NCBI GenBank assembly: GCA_045598705.1
Contig: JAZLMM010000003.1
Span: 1 to 64,000 of the forward strand
DNA from: Scatonaster sp045598705
Lineage (GTDB): Bacteria > Bacillota > Clostridia > Saccharofermentanales > Saccharofermentanaceae
Direction of reading: 5' to 3'
Length of the DNA stretch: 64,000 bases
The position numbers were made by a program, and so were the translations under genes. The notes under the pieces are model-generated. The model searched no databases. It saw only the letters and a program-made list of their open reading frames with translations, and was not told the origin of the DNA. This document shows, one piece after another, positions 17,307 to 26,388 of this stretch (positions within the stretch are counted from its first letter, which is position 1; every line of letters starts with the position of its first letter).

Positions 17307-18455
17307 TTAATGAAGTTGTACTTCTGACATTTCCTCAATGTTGAAAGACTGAGGGAGAGGAAGGGCAACTTCATTCTTTTTGAGGACAGATTGATAGAAG
17401 CCAAGGACCATGTCCACAGCGACATAACCGGATCGGCCGTCAGCTATCGGAGAAATCTTATTGGCGATTGATTGACACAAATCTGAATAGATGCCATAGT
17501 GTGGATTCTTGGCAACGTTGATTAAATATGAAAGCCCATTCTTCTTAATATATCTTCGTAGATAACGGAATGCGAGATTCTTGCCCTTCGGTGTCGTTAC
17601 GGAATAGGAAGGCTTGCCCTTTCGGAGACTGATCCGTATGGCAGCTTTCTCTGCACTAATAAAGAAGGAGGCTTCTTGATCATTTGGAAATGTTGCTGTC
17701 GTGCCTTCAATTTGACAAAGCGCACCGTTACTGAGCGTATATACCCCCATAGCTGTATCTTCGGCTTCCATGTCGCGGAAGCGATTAGCTATCATGCCGT
17801 GTACTGAAACAGGTTCGGCGTTCATAAGATAGCACATCAGATCTAATGCATGAACTGACTGGTTCATCAGGGCACCGCCATCGTTCTTCCAGGTTCCGCG
17901 CCAAGCTGCCTGGTGATAGTATTCGTCATCATGTCCCCATCTGACAATGACTGCGCCATGGCCGACTTTGCCAAGGGCACCGGATGCCATGTCCTCATGA
18001 AGAAGAGATACAATAGGGAAGTAACGATATATGTGTCCCATTGCAATTTTCAATCCTTTGCTTTCAGCAAGCTCATAGAGTTCTTTGGATGATTCATTAT
18101 TCATGGTCATTGGTTTTTCCAGAAGAATGTTCGCACCGAATTCGAGACAGTCTTTGGCAATGGAATAGTGAAGACCGGAAGGAACCGTTATTGCGACCAA
18201 ATCTGGTTGAATCTCCTTCAACATATCCTTGTAATCATAGTAGTTCTTTATCGATTTGGTAAAAGCACTGTAATGCTTGATTTTCTTCTTAGTTGAGTTT
18301 AGGAGTATGGACGGTGCATCTGGGTTATTATCGACAAGCGCACAAAGCTCCATTCGATTTGACAATCGGGAAATTGCTCGAATATGCTTGGCGCTGACAC
18401 GTCCACAGCCAATAATTGCGACTTTGAGCTTGGGAGTTGATGCTTGCTGATCCAT
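17307..18455 (-). CDS. Gfo/Idh/MocA family NAD(P)-dependent oxidoreductase
   Basis: 382 residues. Rossmann N-terminus VAIIGCGRVSAKHI with the GxGxxxxxH pattern, the catalytic-lysine motif LLEKPMTMN (about residues 113-121), and HDDEYYHQAAWRGTWKNDGG with ALMNQSVHALDLMCYL in the C-terminal domain. Family members oxidise or reduce sugars and cyclitols. In bacteria with LPS- or wall-glycan loci they often act on UDP-sugars (WbpB-like). The exact substrate is unknown. ATG 18455 has GAGG 7 nt upstream. It converges on the PP2C-like gene with only a 31-nt gap and no clear terminator, and diverges from the pyrimidine phosphorylase gene. Confidence 0.9.
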   Translation of the reverse strand: MDQQASTPKLKVAIIGCGRVSAKHIRAISRLSNRMELCALVDNNPDAPSILLNSTKKKIKHYSAFTKSIKNYYDYKDMLKEIQPDLVAITVPSGLHYSIAKDCLEFGANILLEKPMTMNNESSKELYELAESKGLKIAMGHIYRYFPIVSLLHEDMASGALGKVGHGAVIVRWGHDDEYYHQAAWRGTWKNDGGALMNQSVHALDLMCYLMNAEPVSVHGMIANRFRDMEAEDTAMGVYTLSNGALCQIEGTTATFPNDQEASFFISAEKAAIRISLRKGKPSYSVTTPKGKNLAFRYLRRYIKKNGLSYLINVAKNPHYGIYSDLCQSIANKISPIADGRSGYVAVDMVLGFYQSVLKKNEVALPLPQSFNIEEMSEVQLH

Positions 18456-18562
18456 GGAATAACCTCACTTCAATTTGCTATCGATATTCTATCACATATG
18501 ACTAAGAAACAGCTATGTAATGATACAATAAGATAGAAGCATATAATCGGAGGACGAGATCT

Positions 18563-19888
18563 ATGAATTTGCTCGAATTGATTGAGAAGAAGAGAGATGG
18601 TGGCATCCTAAGTAAGGATGAAATTGAATTTTTCGTAGAAGGCGTGACGAATCAGAGTCTTCCTGATTATCAGATTTCTGCCTTTCTGATGGCCGTGCTG
18701 TTCAAGGGTATGAATGATCAGGAAACCACAGATCTGACGCTAAGCATGGCACATTCGGGTAAGATTTGTGATTTATCACATATTCCTGGAGTGAAGGTAG
18801 ACAAGCATAGCACAGGTGGAGTAGGAGATAAGGTTACACCTATCCTTCTTCCGATTATCTCGTCATTTGGTGTACCTTGTGTCAAGCTTTCAGGCAGAGG
18901 CCTTGGTTTTACTGGGGGGACGATTGACAAGTTTGAGTCAATCCAGGGCTTTCGTACATCTATTGCGCCGGAAGACTTTAAGCATTGTATAAATAAGTGT
19001 GGCATGCTGTTGGGCGGACAGACAGCAGACCTTGCACCTGCAGACAAGTATCTCTATGCGATGCGAGACGTGACTGGTACGGTTCCATCGATTCCGTTGA
19101 TTGCTTCCAGTATTATGAGCAAGAAGATCGCTGGTGGCGCCGATTCTATAGTACTTGATGTGACTTGTGGTAGTGGCGCTTTTATGAAGGATCAGGATTC
19201 TGCTCGTGAACTTGCAAGACTTATGATATCGATTGGCAAGCTTGCTGGGAAACCTGTTAGTGTTGTGATGTCTTCTATGCAGCAACCTTTAGGTACTACA
19301 GTCGGTAATGTTTTGGAGATGATGGAAGTCATGGAAGTTCTTCGTGGTAATGGACCCAAAGATGTATTGGAGGTCGTATTAACGATGGCTTCTGAAATGC
19401 TCCGTTTGACTCCTTATGGTAGAGATAAGGATGTAGATGAATTGAAACAAGCCTGCTTGAATAAGGTTTCTAGTGGAGAGGCCTTGGGTAAATTTGACGA
19501 TCTAATTCTGTCTCAAGGCGGTGTCTTGACGTCTGATGGTTCACCATTGTTTGTGGAACAACCTTTTGAAGTAATGACGGTTTACGCTGATTGTGATGGA
19601 TTCATATCGAAATGTGATGCGCTGGATGTGGGAGAAGCGTCTTGTCTACTCGGGGCCGGTCGAATGAAGAAAGAGGATATCATTGATATGGGGGCTGGTG
19701 TGAAACTTCACAAGAAGATTGGCGATAAGGTGAAACGTGGAGATGAGTTATATACTTTGTTTGTTGGCGCTCAAGCAAGTATATCAGAGGATCGTATAGA
19801 TGAAGCATTGGACAAGATGGAACAGGCTTATGAGATCTCTGAGAAGTACCAGCAACCACAGCCTGAGATTTTGGAAGTGATTTCCTAA
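18563..19888 (+). CDS. pdp: Pyrimidine-nucleoside phosphorylase
   Basis: 441 residues. Cleaves uridine or thymidine with phosphate to the free base and (deoxy)ribose-1-phosphate. Diagnostic segments are KVDKHSTGGVGDKVT (phosphate-binding, about residues 78-92), KLSGRGLGFTGGTIDKFE and the PYNP C-terminal domain with DVGEASCLLGAGRMKKEDIIDMGAG (core GEASCLLGAGRMKKEDIIDM). Length fits the family. Thymidine phosphorylase (deoA) is the alternative name and cannot be excluded by eye. ATG 18563 has GGAGGA upstream. The extended -10 TGATACAAT lies at 18521-18529. Confidence 0.93.
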   Translation: MNLLELIEKKRDGGILSKDEIEFFVEGVTNQSLPDYQISAFLMAVLFKGMNDQETTDLTLSMAHSGKICDLSHIPGVKVDKHSTGGVGDKVTPILLPIISSFGVPCVKLSGRGLGFTGGTIDKFESIQGFRTSIAPEDFKHCINKCGMLLGGQTADLAPADKYLYAMRDVTGTVPSIPLIASSIMSKKIAGGADSIVLDVTCGSGAFMKDQDSARELARLMISIGKLAGKPVSVVMSSMQQPLGTTVGNVLEMMEVMEVLRGNGPKDVLEVVLTMASEMLRLTPYGRDKDVDELKQACLNKVSSGEALGKFDDLILSQGGVLTSDGSPLFVEQPFEVMTVYADCDGFISKCDALDVGEASCLLGAGRMKKEDIIDMGAGVKLHKKIGDKVKRGDELYTLFVGAQASISEDRIDEALDKMEQAYEISEKYQQPQPEILEVIS

Positions 19889-19895
19889 TCTTCGG

Positions 19896-19924
19896 TTGCG
19901 CATGCTCATAAGGATTGTTATAAT
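19896..19924 (+). promoter_or_regulatory. Promoter of the ruvCAB operon
   Basis: TTGCGC (19896-19901), 17 nt, TATAAT (19919-19924), with TGT directly before the -10. The predicted start of transcription is about 19931, at the SOS box. Confidence 0.75.
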
Positions 19925-19930
19925 GGTGGA

Positions 19931-19942
19931 GAACGAATGTTC
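19931..19942 (+). promoter_or_regulatory. LexA (SOS) box in the ruvCAB promoter
   Basis: GAACGAATGTTC has the exact GAAC-N4-GTTC core of the Gram-positive LexA operator (consensus CGAACRNRYGTTYC). It begins about 7 nt after the -10, where bound LexA would block initiation, and it controls recombination-repair genes, a standard SOS target. Confidence 0.82.
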
Positions 19943-19965
19943 AGAATTGTGGAAGGTCTAGTGAA

Positions 19966-20493
19966 ATGGTTATTTTAGGAATCGATCCAGGTTATGCAAT
20001 CACTGGTTATGGTGTGGTCTCTTATGAGAAGAATCATTTCTCGGTTCTGGATTATGGTGCAATTACGACCAAGGCACATACACCTTTTGAACAACGTTTA
20101 TTGACTTTGCATCAGCAGTTGGATGCGGTCATATCGCGCTTCCATCCAGATGTCATGGCAATTGAGGAGTTGTTTTTCCAAAGAAATACAACAACGGCAA
20201 TCGGCACAGCTCAGGCTCGAGGCGTCTTGATTTTGTCCGCTGCGGAGGCGAACATACCTGTTTATGAGTATACGCCGATGCAGATTAAGCAAGCGGTTAC
20301 CGGTTATGGTCGTGCAGACAAGAATCAGGTCTCTACCATGGTGAAGATGCTCCTTCATTTGGAAGAGATGCCAAAGCCTGATGATGTAACAGATGCTTTG
20401 GCCATTGCAATTTGCCAGGCCCATACAGGCGTAAATTCAGCTTTTGAGGCGGTAGCCGGTTATCAGTATGGTAGATATGGGAAGAGAGAGTGA
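19966..20493 (+). CDS. ruvC: Holliday junction endonuclease RuvC
   Basis: 175 residues. Dimeric nuclease that cuts four-way DNA junctions migrated by RuvAB. N-terminal ILGIDPGYAITGYGVV with Asp7, EELFF with Glu68, and the C-terminal acidic pair Asp140/Asp143 in PDDVTDALAIAICQ complete the catalytic set. ATG 19966 has GGAAGG 9 nt upstream. The end overlaps the ruvA start region. The three ruv genes are in the order C-A-B and share the SOS promoter. Confidence 0.97.
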   Translation: MVILGIDPGYAITGYGVVSYEKNHFSVLDYGAITTKAHTPFEQRLLTLHQQLDAVISRFHPDVMAIEELFFQRNTTTAIGTAQARGVLILSAAEANIPVYEYTPMQIKQAVTGYGRADKNQVSTMVKMLLHLEEMPKPDDVTDALAIAICQAHTGVNSAFEAVAGYQYGRYGKRE

Positions 20494-20498
20494 CGCAA

Positions 20499-21107
20499 AT
20501 GTACGGATATATTAAGGGTGAATTTGTATCAGCACGCGGTGAGAATATCATTGTTGAGAATCATGGAATCGGATATAAGATATATATGCCGCTGATGTTG
20601 CAAAGCCGTATCGGACATATTGGTGATTCGGTTTGTGTGTACACCTATTATTACGTGAGAGAAGACAACATTTCGCTATTCGGGTTTCCTTCTCCTGAAG
20701 ATCAAGATATGTTTGAACTTCTTCTATCTGTTAGTGGAATTGGCCCCAAGACAGCAATTACTATTGTAGAGATGCTTCAACCGGCTGAACTTGCCATGGC
20801 CGTTCTTAGTGGAGATGTGAAGAAACTCTGCACGGTCAAAGGACTAGGTAAGAAGTCTGCAGAGCGTATCGTGCTTGAATTAAAGGATAAACTGAAGGGA
20901 TTTGATCAAGGAAGTATCACATCGTCCGATGAGTTCTCCGTGCCGACATCTGCATCAGATCGAAGTGAATTGGCCGATTGTGTGTCAGCATTGCTTGTCC
21001 TGGGTTATCCTGCGTCGGAGGCTAATCGAGCTGCCAATCAAGCATATGAAGAAGGTTTGGAGGCTGAACAGTTGATACGTAAAGCGTTACGACTTCTCGC
21101 AAAGTAA
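20499..21107 (+). CDS. ruvA: Holliday junction branch-migration protein RuvA
   Basis: 202 residues. Tetrameric junction-binding partner of RuvB. The N-terminal OB-fold starts MYGYIKGEF. The helix-hairpin-helix segments read LLSVSGIGPKTAI and LCTVKGLGKKSAERI. The small C-terminal RuvB-binding domain includes VSALLVLGYPASEANRA. ATG 20499 fits the family start better than the GTG at 20490. An AAGAGAGAG purine run precedes it. Confidence 0.97.
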   Translation: MYGYIKGEFVSARGENIIVENHGIGYKIYMPLMLQSRIGHIGDSVCVYTYYYVREDNISLFGFPSPEDQDMFELLLSVSGIGPKTAITIVEMLQPAELAMAVLSGDVKKLCTVKGLGKKSAERIVLELKDKLKGFDQGSITSSDEFSVPTSASDRSELADCVSALLVLGYPASEANRAANQAYEEGLEAEQLIRKALRLLAK

Positions 21108-21147
21108 TTTGATAGAACAACAGATGTGTTGAAGGAGCTGAAGATAC

Positions 21148-22269
21148 ATGGATTTTACTGATTTTGAACATGATGAGCGGATGATTGCTCGTGAACATCT
21201 TGCAGAAGATCGAGATGAGAAGAGTCTTCGCCCTTTAACATGGGAAGATTATTCTGGACAGAAGCAAGTTACTGATAACCTAAAAGTGTTTATTGAGGCA
21301 GCTATGAAGCGTGGAGAAGCTCTGGATCATTGTCTTCTTTATGGCCCTCCAGGACTTGGTAAAACAACACTTGCCGGAATCATTGCCAATGAGATGGGCG
21401 TGAATCTACGTATTACTACAGGTCCGGCTATCGAGAAAGCGGGAGACTTAGCAGCTCTGTTAACGAGCCTACAGGAACGTGAAGTATTGTTTATTGATGA
21501 GATTCATCGTTTGAATCGTAATGTGGAAGAAGTATTATATCCTGCAATGGAAGATTTTGCACTGGATATCATGATAGGTAAAGGACCTGCTGCAAGATCA
21601 ATTCGACTCGATCTTCCTAAGTTTACATTAATCGGTGCAACCACGCGTGCGGGTATGCTATCGGCCCCGCTACGTGATCGTTTTGGTATGGTTCATCGAT
21701 TGGAATTATATAAGCCGGAAGAACTGAAGGTTATCTTGAGAAGAGATGCTGATATATTAAATATTGGTATTGATGATGATGGCTTAGATTGCCTTGCTCG
21801 TCGTAGCCGTGGCACACCGCGTATCGCGATTCGTCTTCTGAAGCGTCTGCGTGATTTTGCCCAAGTTCGTGGTGAGGGAATGATCAATCGTGAAATCGCT
21901 GAGTTCGGACTTGATCAGCTTTCCATTGATAAGCTCGGCCTGGATCTTACCGACCGTCGTATTCTTGAGACCATAGCGGATAAGTTCCTAGGCGGTCCTG
22001 TAGGATTGGAGACACTTGCTGCATGTACAGGTGAGGACGCCGGTACAATTGAAGATGTGTATGAACCGTTCTTGATGCAATGTGGATTTGTAGCTAAGAC
22101 TCCGCGTGGACGTGTACTTGCGCCAATGGGGTGGAATCATTTGGGACGTGCTTGCCCTGCTGATATTGAGAAGAAGCTATCTGGTCTGGGTGTTACTTCT
22201 AAGGAGAAGTCGAACGGACAGATTTCTATTGATGAATTCATGGATGATTCGGACGGGATTCAGATATGA
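21148..22269 (+). CDS. ruvB: Holliday junction helicase motor RuvB
   Basis: 373 residues. Hexameric AAA+ motor for branch migration. Walker A GPPGLGKTT (66-74), Walker B VLFIDEIHRLNR (about 112-123), sensor segment IGATTRAGMLSAPLRDRFG and the C-terminal winged-helix domain are all present. The N-terminus is about 10 residues longer than B. subtilis RuvB, and the C-terminal tail (GQISIDEFMDDSD) is extended. ATG 21148 follows GAAGGAGCTGAAG. The stop overlaps queH by 4 nt. Confidence 0.97.
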   Translation: MDFTDFEHDERMIAREHLAEDRDEKSLRPLTWEDYSGQKQVTDNLKVFIEAAMKRGEALDHCLLYGPPGLGKTTLAGIIANEMGVNLRITTGPAIEKAGDLAALLTSLQEREVLFIDEIHRLNRNVEEVLYPAMEDFALDIMIGKGPAARSIRLDLPKFTLIGATTRAGMLSAPLRDRFGMVHRLELYKPEELKVILRRDADILNIGIDDDGLDCLARRSRGTPRIAIRLLKRLRDFAQVRGEGMINREIAEFGLDQLSIDKLGLDLTDRRILETIADKFLGGPVGLETLAACTGEDAGTIEDVYEPFLMQCGFVAKTPRGRVLAPMGWNHLGRACPADIEKKLSGLGVTSKEKSNGQISIDEFMDDSDGIQI

Positions 22270-22850
22270 GTGATTCGAAGTTTCTTCTACATGCTTGCTG
22301 TGCGCCATGCGCTGAATATCCAGTTGTGGATCTGATTGCGAAGGATATTCGTCCGGATATTCTATATTTCAATCCTAATATTCATCCTCGCTTCGAATTT
22401 GAAAGAAGAAGAGATCAGGTAGCTAAACTAGGTGAGATTCACTCGCTTTCGTGCTTATATGAAGATGATTTCAGAATGAAGGAATGGCTTGATCATACAT
22501 GGGAAGGGGAGTATGCCTCTCGATGCGAGATGTGTTATTCTATCCGAATGGAATTTGTGGCGTTTTATGCCCAGTTACACGGCTATTCCTCTTTCTCAAC
22601 GAGTTTGCTTGTAAGCCCTTATCAGCAGCATGATGTAATCAGAAGAATCGCTGAAGATGCAGCAACACGTCACAATGTGGATTTTCAATACTTTGATTGG
22701 CGTCCGCATTTCCGTGAAGGTCAGGCTATGGCACGAGAGCACGGTCTCTATCGACAGAAATACTGCGGTTGCATCTATTCTCTTGATGAATCAGAATGGA
22801 AAGAGAAAGTTATTTCTGATTTTCCTTCTGATTGGGAAGTTTTGCGCTGA
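22266..22850 (+). CDS. queH: Epoxyqueuosine reductase QueH
   Basis: 194 residues. The DUF208/QueH enzyme performs the last step of tRNA queuosine synthesis with an Fe-S cluster and a second iron. The N-terminal HACCAPCAEYP and later CEMCYSIRM and KYCGCIYSLDES supply the conserved Cys pairs. Start ATG overlaps the ruvB stop (ATGA). The 3' end overlaps the convergent rqcH gene by 41 nt, so the two 3' ends share coding DNA. Confidence 0.95.
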   Translation: MSDSKFLLHACCAPCAEYPVVDLIAKDIRPDILYFNPNIHPRFEFERRRDQVAKLGEIHSLSCLYEDDFRMKEWLDHTWEGEYASRCEMCYSIRMEFVAFYAQLHGYSSFSTSLLVSPYQQHDVIRRIAEDAATRHNVDFQYFDWRPHFREGQAMAREHGLYRQKYCGCIYSLDESEWKEKVISDFPSDWEVLR

Positions 22851-24717
22851 CGAGTAATGTCGAATATTCGTTATAGATGACCATGCCAGGTTTGGCTTTC
22901 GGAATTTTCTTTACATGACTGATCGGACAGTAGTCAATTTCGATTCGAATATCGTATTGCGTATTGGATTCAGATTTCTCATTGGCAAAAGCTTTATTAC
23001 TCTTTGAATAATACGCAGCTATGGAAGCCGACTGGAGGATGGCCTGATCGGATGGCTTTTTCCCAAGGGTACGTAGGATAACGTGCGTGCCTGGCATGTT
23101 TTTGGCGTGAAACCATATATCATCTTTATCCGCAACGTGGAATGTCAACTGATCATTTTGGATATTGTTTCGTCCGGATAGTACCTCAAGACCACCATCT
23201 ACTATATATTTTCTCGGGGTGGATGGGTCTTGAGATTTCTTCTTAGATTGATCTTTGTTGCGTCTAGAGTTGGCCATTTTAGCTGCTTGACGTAATGCAC
23301 GGGAAGAGGCTTTGCCAGACTTGGATTTCCCTGGGTGATAGACCTGTTCTTTACTGCCTGCCTTCGTTGAATCTTTGTTCTCAGTCAGAAGCTTGTTGAT
23401 TTCAAAATCGAGCGCATCAAGATCTTCTTCTTCGCTAGACGCATCAACTGCTTGTATCAGGGATTGTAGATACTGCACTTCATCTTTCTCTTCAGAAATA
23501 AAACGCACGGCGGCTTCTCTTCGACTAAGGGCTTTGCGATAACGCTTAAGATAGAGTTGGCCTTGTGCGGAAGGGGTCATTCCTGGTTCCAACTGTATCG
23601 TGGTGCTTTGCCCGAAATCTGGATAGTCAGGAATAGTAATCTCATCATCTTCGGGTTTAATCAGATATTGGTAGGCAAGAATCAATTCGCCGTTTGTTTT
23701 CCATGTCTCTGCATGGGAAGATGATCGAATGTCTTCTTCGTGAATATCCAGCTTCTTACTTGCATGTGTCAGAGCAGTTGAAATGATTCCTCGAATTCTT
23801 CTGCGACGGTTCTCAAATCTTTTCTTTGTTTCTTGGAAACCATACACTTTGTCCATAGCTTGAGAAAGAGAACTTGAAGATTCTGGTATTCCAGCATCTT
23901 CTAGCGCAAGTGCGTGCCAATCTGCAGGCTGTCCGTCTATATAGTACACGGTCGGATTTGCATGATTCTGACAAATGTCTTCCAAAATGTGCTTCAAGAC
24001 CGATTGTAATCGTTCATTTTCAGAAGGAAGTAGTGCATTGAGCCCTTTTCTTGGGTCAATAGCGGCCTGAAAACAAATATCATTCGTAAGCATGGGTGAA
24101 AAACCCAACATGGAGTCAAGTAATGCTTTGGAGACAGGTCTAGATAGGGAATTTGGAAGAATGGGTAGTTGCCCATTCTTTAACATTTCATTTGCTTCTT
24201 CCGGAGTAATTTTGCCTTGAGTCGGAGGTGCTTCATAGAGGCGTGCAGGCATAATTTCTCGTACGCGGTTATTACTATCATCTACATGTACCAGAGAATC
24301 AATGATGCGATCTTCTGAATTTAGAAAAACAATATTGCTGTATCGTCCCATCATTTCAATAATGAGACGCTTTTCAGATGTATCCTGAAGCTCATCTGTA
24401 ACCGAGAATGATATTTGAATCATTCTTTCGTAATGTGGACACTCAATCTTTAATATGCGTGCGCCCTGTAGGTATTTGCGCAGTAACATACAGAAATTAG
24501 GTGGCATTTGCGGATTCTCACGCATGTTCTCAGTTATCTGAATACGTGGATTCTGTGGATCACAACTCAAGAATAGTCTAAGATTCTCCGCATTTGTGCG
24601 TACAGTAAAATAAACATCGAACCTGCCAGGTTGATATATTCGGTCAACTCTAGCGCCGGTTAATTGTTGATTCAGTTCGTTCGCGAGAAGGTGAGTGGAA
24701 ATTCCGTCTAAAGGCAT
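22810..24717 (-). CDS. rqcH: Ribosome quality-control factor RqcH (NFACT / Rqc2 homologue)
   Basis: 635 residues. In B. subtilis RqcH recruits tRNA-Ala to stalled 50S subunits and adds C-terminal alanine tails. Domains in order: NFACT-N (1-~190, with FCMLLRKYLQGARI), HhH and coiled coil (~280-450), Lys-rich linker and NFACT-R (~520-620, with DDIWFHAKNMPGTHVILR). The residues D97-R98, reported as essential in B. subtilis, are E97-R98 here. Older names are fibronectin-binding protein FbpA/YloA. Last gene of the minus-strand operon with two PRPP synthetases and a small membrane protein. Confidence 0.92.
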   Translation of the reverse strand: MPLDGISTHLLANELNQQLTGARVDRIYQPGRFDVYFTVRTNAENLRLFLSCDPQNPRIQITENMRENPQMPPNFCMLLRKYLQGARILKIECPHYERMIQISFSVTDELQDTSEKRLIIEMMGRYSNIVFLNSEDRIIDSLVHVDDSNNRVREIMPARLYEAPPTQGKITPEEANEMLKNGQLPILPNSLSRPVSKALLDSMLGFSPMLTNDICFQAAIDPRKGLNALLPSENERLQSVLKHILEDICQNHANPTVYYIDGQPADWHALALEDAGIPESSSSLSQAMDKVYGFQETKKRFENRRRRIRGIISTALTHASKKLDIHEEDIRSSSHAETWKTNGELILAYQYLIKPEDDEITIPDYPDFGQSTTIQLEPGMTPSAQGQLYLKRYRKALSRREAAVRFISEEKDEVQYLQSLIQAVDASSEEEDLDALDFEINKLLTENKDSTKAGSKEQVYHPGKSKSGKASSRALRQAAKMANSRRNKDQSKKKSQDPSTPRKYIVDGGLEVLSGRNNIQNDQLTFHVADKDDIWFHAKNMPGTHVILRTLGKKPSDQAILQSASIAAYYSKSNKAFANEKSESNTQYDIRIEIDYCPISHVKKIPKAKPGMVIYNEYSTLLVSAKLPNQKENQK

Positions 24718-24736
24718 AGATTATTCCTCATTCGCG

Positions 24737-25093
24737 TTATTCTTCACTATCTTCTGAGAAACGTCTTCTTCTGTCGATGATTAAGAAGACTACCCAGCTA
24801 ATCAGCATAGCAACAATAATCTCTACACCGAGAACCATAAAGAAGAGATCATACTTGTTCATTGCGATGAGCAGATCAAGTCCAATCAAAATAAGAATTC
24901 CAGCTATCAGATAAATAACTTTGCCCCAAGTGCAAGACCATAGCTTGCTCCAAATCGATTCTGTATCTTCTGAAGGTGCAGAACGTATAGACTTCTGAGT
25001 CTTAGTAGCAGAAGTCTTAGTAGCAGAAGTCTTGGTAACAGAACTCTTCTTCTTTGGTGTTCTTGAATTTGTAGTATTTTTGCTAGTAGCCAT
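24737..25093 (-). CDS. Small membrane protein with two helices and TKTSA repeats
   Basis: 118 residues, no family recognised. The N-terminal ~45 residues are Lys/Thr/Ser-rich and cytoplasmic by charge, with a five-residue repeat TKTSA. Two hydrophobic helices follow (about 55-76 and 81-104), ending in a positively charged RRRR and acidic tail. ATG 25093 lies 10 nt after the upstream PRPP synthetase stop, with only a weak ribosome site. It is 19 nt before rqcH. Its position in this operon is the only functional hint. Confidence 0.75.
   Translation of the reverse strand: MATSKNTTNSRTPKKKSSVTKTSATKTSATKTQKSIRSAPSEDTESIWSKLWSCTWGKVIYLIAGILILIGLDLLIAMNKYDLFFMVLGVEIIVAMLISWVVFLIIDRRRRFSEDSEE
24999..25043 (-). 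repeat. 15-nt tandem repeat, three units
   Basis: Three copies of a 15-nt unit (plus-strand consensus GTCTTAGTAGCAGAA, third copy with two changes) lie inside the small membrane protein gene and encode the TKTSA repeats. Confidence 0.85.
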
Positions 25094-25103
25094 AGGACAG
25101 TCT

Positions 25104-26357
25104 TCAATTATTATCGGTTTCTTTGTTTGAATCTACCTCAGGCTCTTTTAAATCGCCCTTGCTGGCCAGAAGCTTCTTGATTTTCTCAGTCGGCTTAATC
25201 AGGTTAGAAAGAGAAGAGTCGTGGTTAATCGCATCGATAAGAAGTGCTACAAATTTGCTCATGTTTACATCTGCGAACCATTCTGCTGCCAGGAGCTCCG
25301 GACGTCTGTAAATCAAATTTGTAGCAAATACCTTAGATATATATCCATTTCGATATGCTTCTTCAAATTTATCGATACCTTCAGTGAAGAGAGCAAATGT
25401 CGCTGTGCAGTAAATGTTTCTTGCTCCGCGGCTCTTCATTTCACGTGCAATATCCAACATAGAGTCGCCGGAAGAAATCATATCATCGACAATCAAAATG
25501 TCCATGCCATTTACATCATCACCCAAGAATTCGTGCGCAATAATCGGATTACGTCCATTGACCACTGTCGTATAATCTCTACGCTTGTAGAAAGTTCCTA
25601 ACGGAACACCAAGAATGGAAGCGAAGTACATAGCACGAGAAATACCACCTTCGTCTGGGCTGATAACCATAAACTTACCATCAGAGAAATGAAGATCTGG
25701 AATAGAACGGTACATTTCCTTGATAATCTGGTATGTAGCAGATAGGCTCTCAAAACCGGACGTTGGGATAGCATTGGCAACACGCTCATCGTGGGCATCG
25801 AAAGTAATAATGTTCTCTACGCCGAGACCATAAATCTCCTCCAAAGCAAATGCACAGTCAAGTGACTCTCTTGAATTTCTCTTATGCTGGCGACCTTCAT
25901 AAAGGTATGGCATGATGACATTAATACGACGCGCCTTACCGGAACATGCAAGGATAACACGTTTCAGATCCTGATAGTGATCGTCAGGACTCATGTGATT
26001 CTGGTGCCCGAACATATTATATGTGCAGGAATAGTTCGTTACGTCGCTGATAATGAAGAGGTCATGGCCACGAACAGAACTTTCAATGACAGCTTTACCT
26101 TCGCCGGAAGAGAAACGGTCGTTCTTTACGGAAATTCGATAGTCTTCGCGGTAGAAACCTGGATATTTGCTCACAAACGCCTGCTCCTGATACTCGGATC
26201 TGCGTTTGTTCAAATACCAGTTAACCTTATCTGTAAACTCAACACTGCCTTTCAGCGGCACAAGCGCAATTGGTCCAACAGGAGCCATCGGGTTGTCGCC
26301 ATATTGATTATAACGATAATAAGCGCCCTCGTCCGCAGTCTGCAAAAATGTGTCCAT
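25104..26357 (-). CDS. Ribose-phosphate pyrophosphokinase, long non-classical type (paralogue 1)
   Basis: 417 residues, against about 315 for classical Prs. Predicted to make PRPP from ribose-5-phosphate and ATP for nucleotide and NAD synthesis. Visible: INVIMPYLYEGRQ, FDAHDERVANAIP (metal/substrate loop), VISPDEGG, the catalytic flexible-loop start K258-R-R260 in FYKRRDYT and the PRPP-binding loop ILIVDDMISSGDSML (about 287-301). The key Lys and Arg are kept. Extra N-terminal ~90 residues and a C-terminal Lys/Glu tail explain the length. Tandem with paralogue 2, 31 nt apart. The pair could form a heteromer (inference). Confidence 0.9.
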   Translation of the reverse strand: MDTFLQTADEGAYYRYNQYGDNPMAPVGPIALVPLKGSVEFTDKVNWYLNKRRSEYQEQAFVSKYPGFYREDYRISVKNDRFSSGEGKAVIESSVRGHDLFIISDVTNYSCTYNMFGHQNHMSPDDHYQDLKRVILACSGKARRINVIMPYLYEGRQHKRNSRESLDCAFALEEIYGLGVENIITFDAHDERVANAIPTSGFESLSATYQIIKEMYRSIPDLHFSDGKFMVISPDEGGISRAMYFASILGVPLGTFYKRRDYTTVVNGRNPIIAHEFLGDDVNGMDILIVDDMISSGDSMLDIAREMKSRGARNIYCTATFALFTEGIDKFEEAYRNGYISKVFATNLIYRRPELLAAEWFADVNMSKFVALLIDAINHDSSLSNLIKPTEKIKKLLASKGDLKEPEVDSNKETDNN

Positions 26358-26388
26358 AGTAAACCTTCCTTCTATCTTCTTGTGTATA

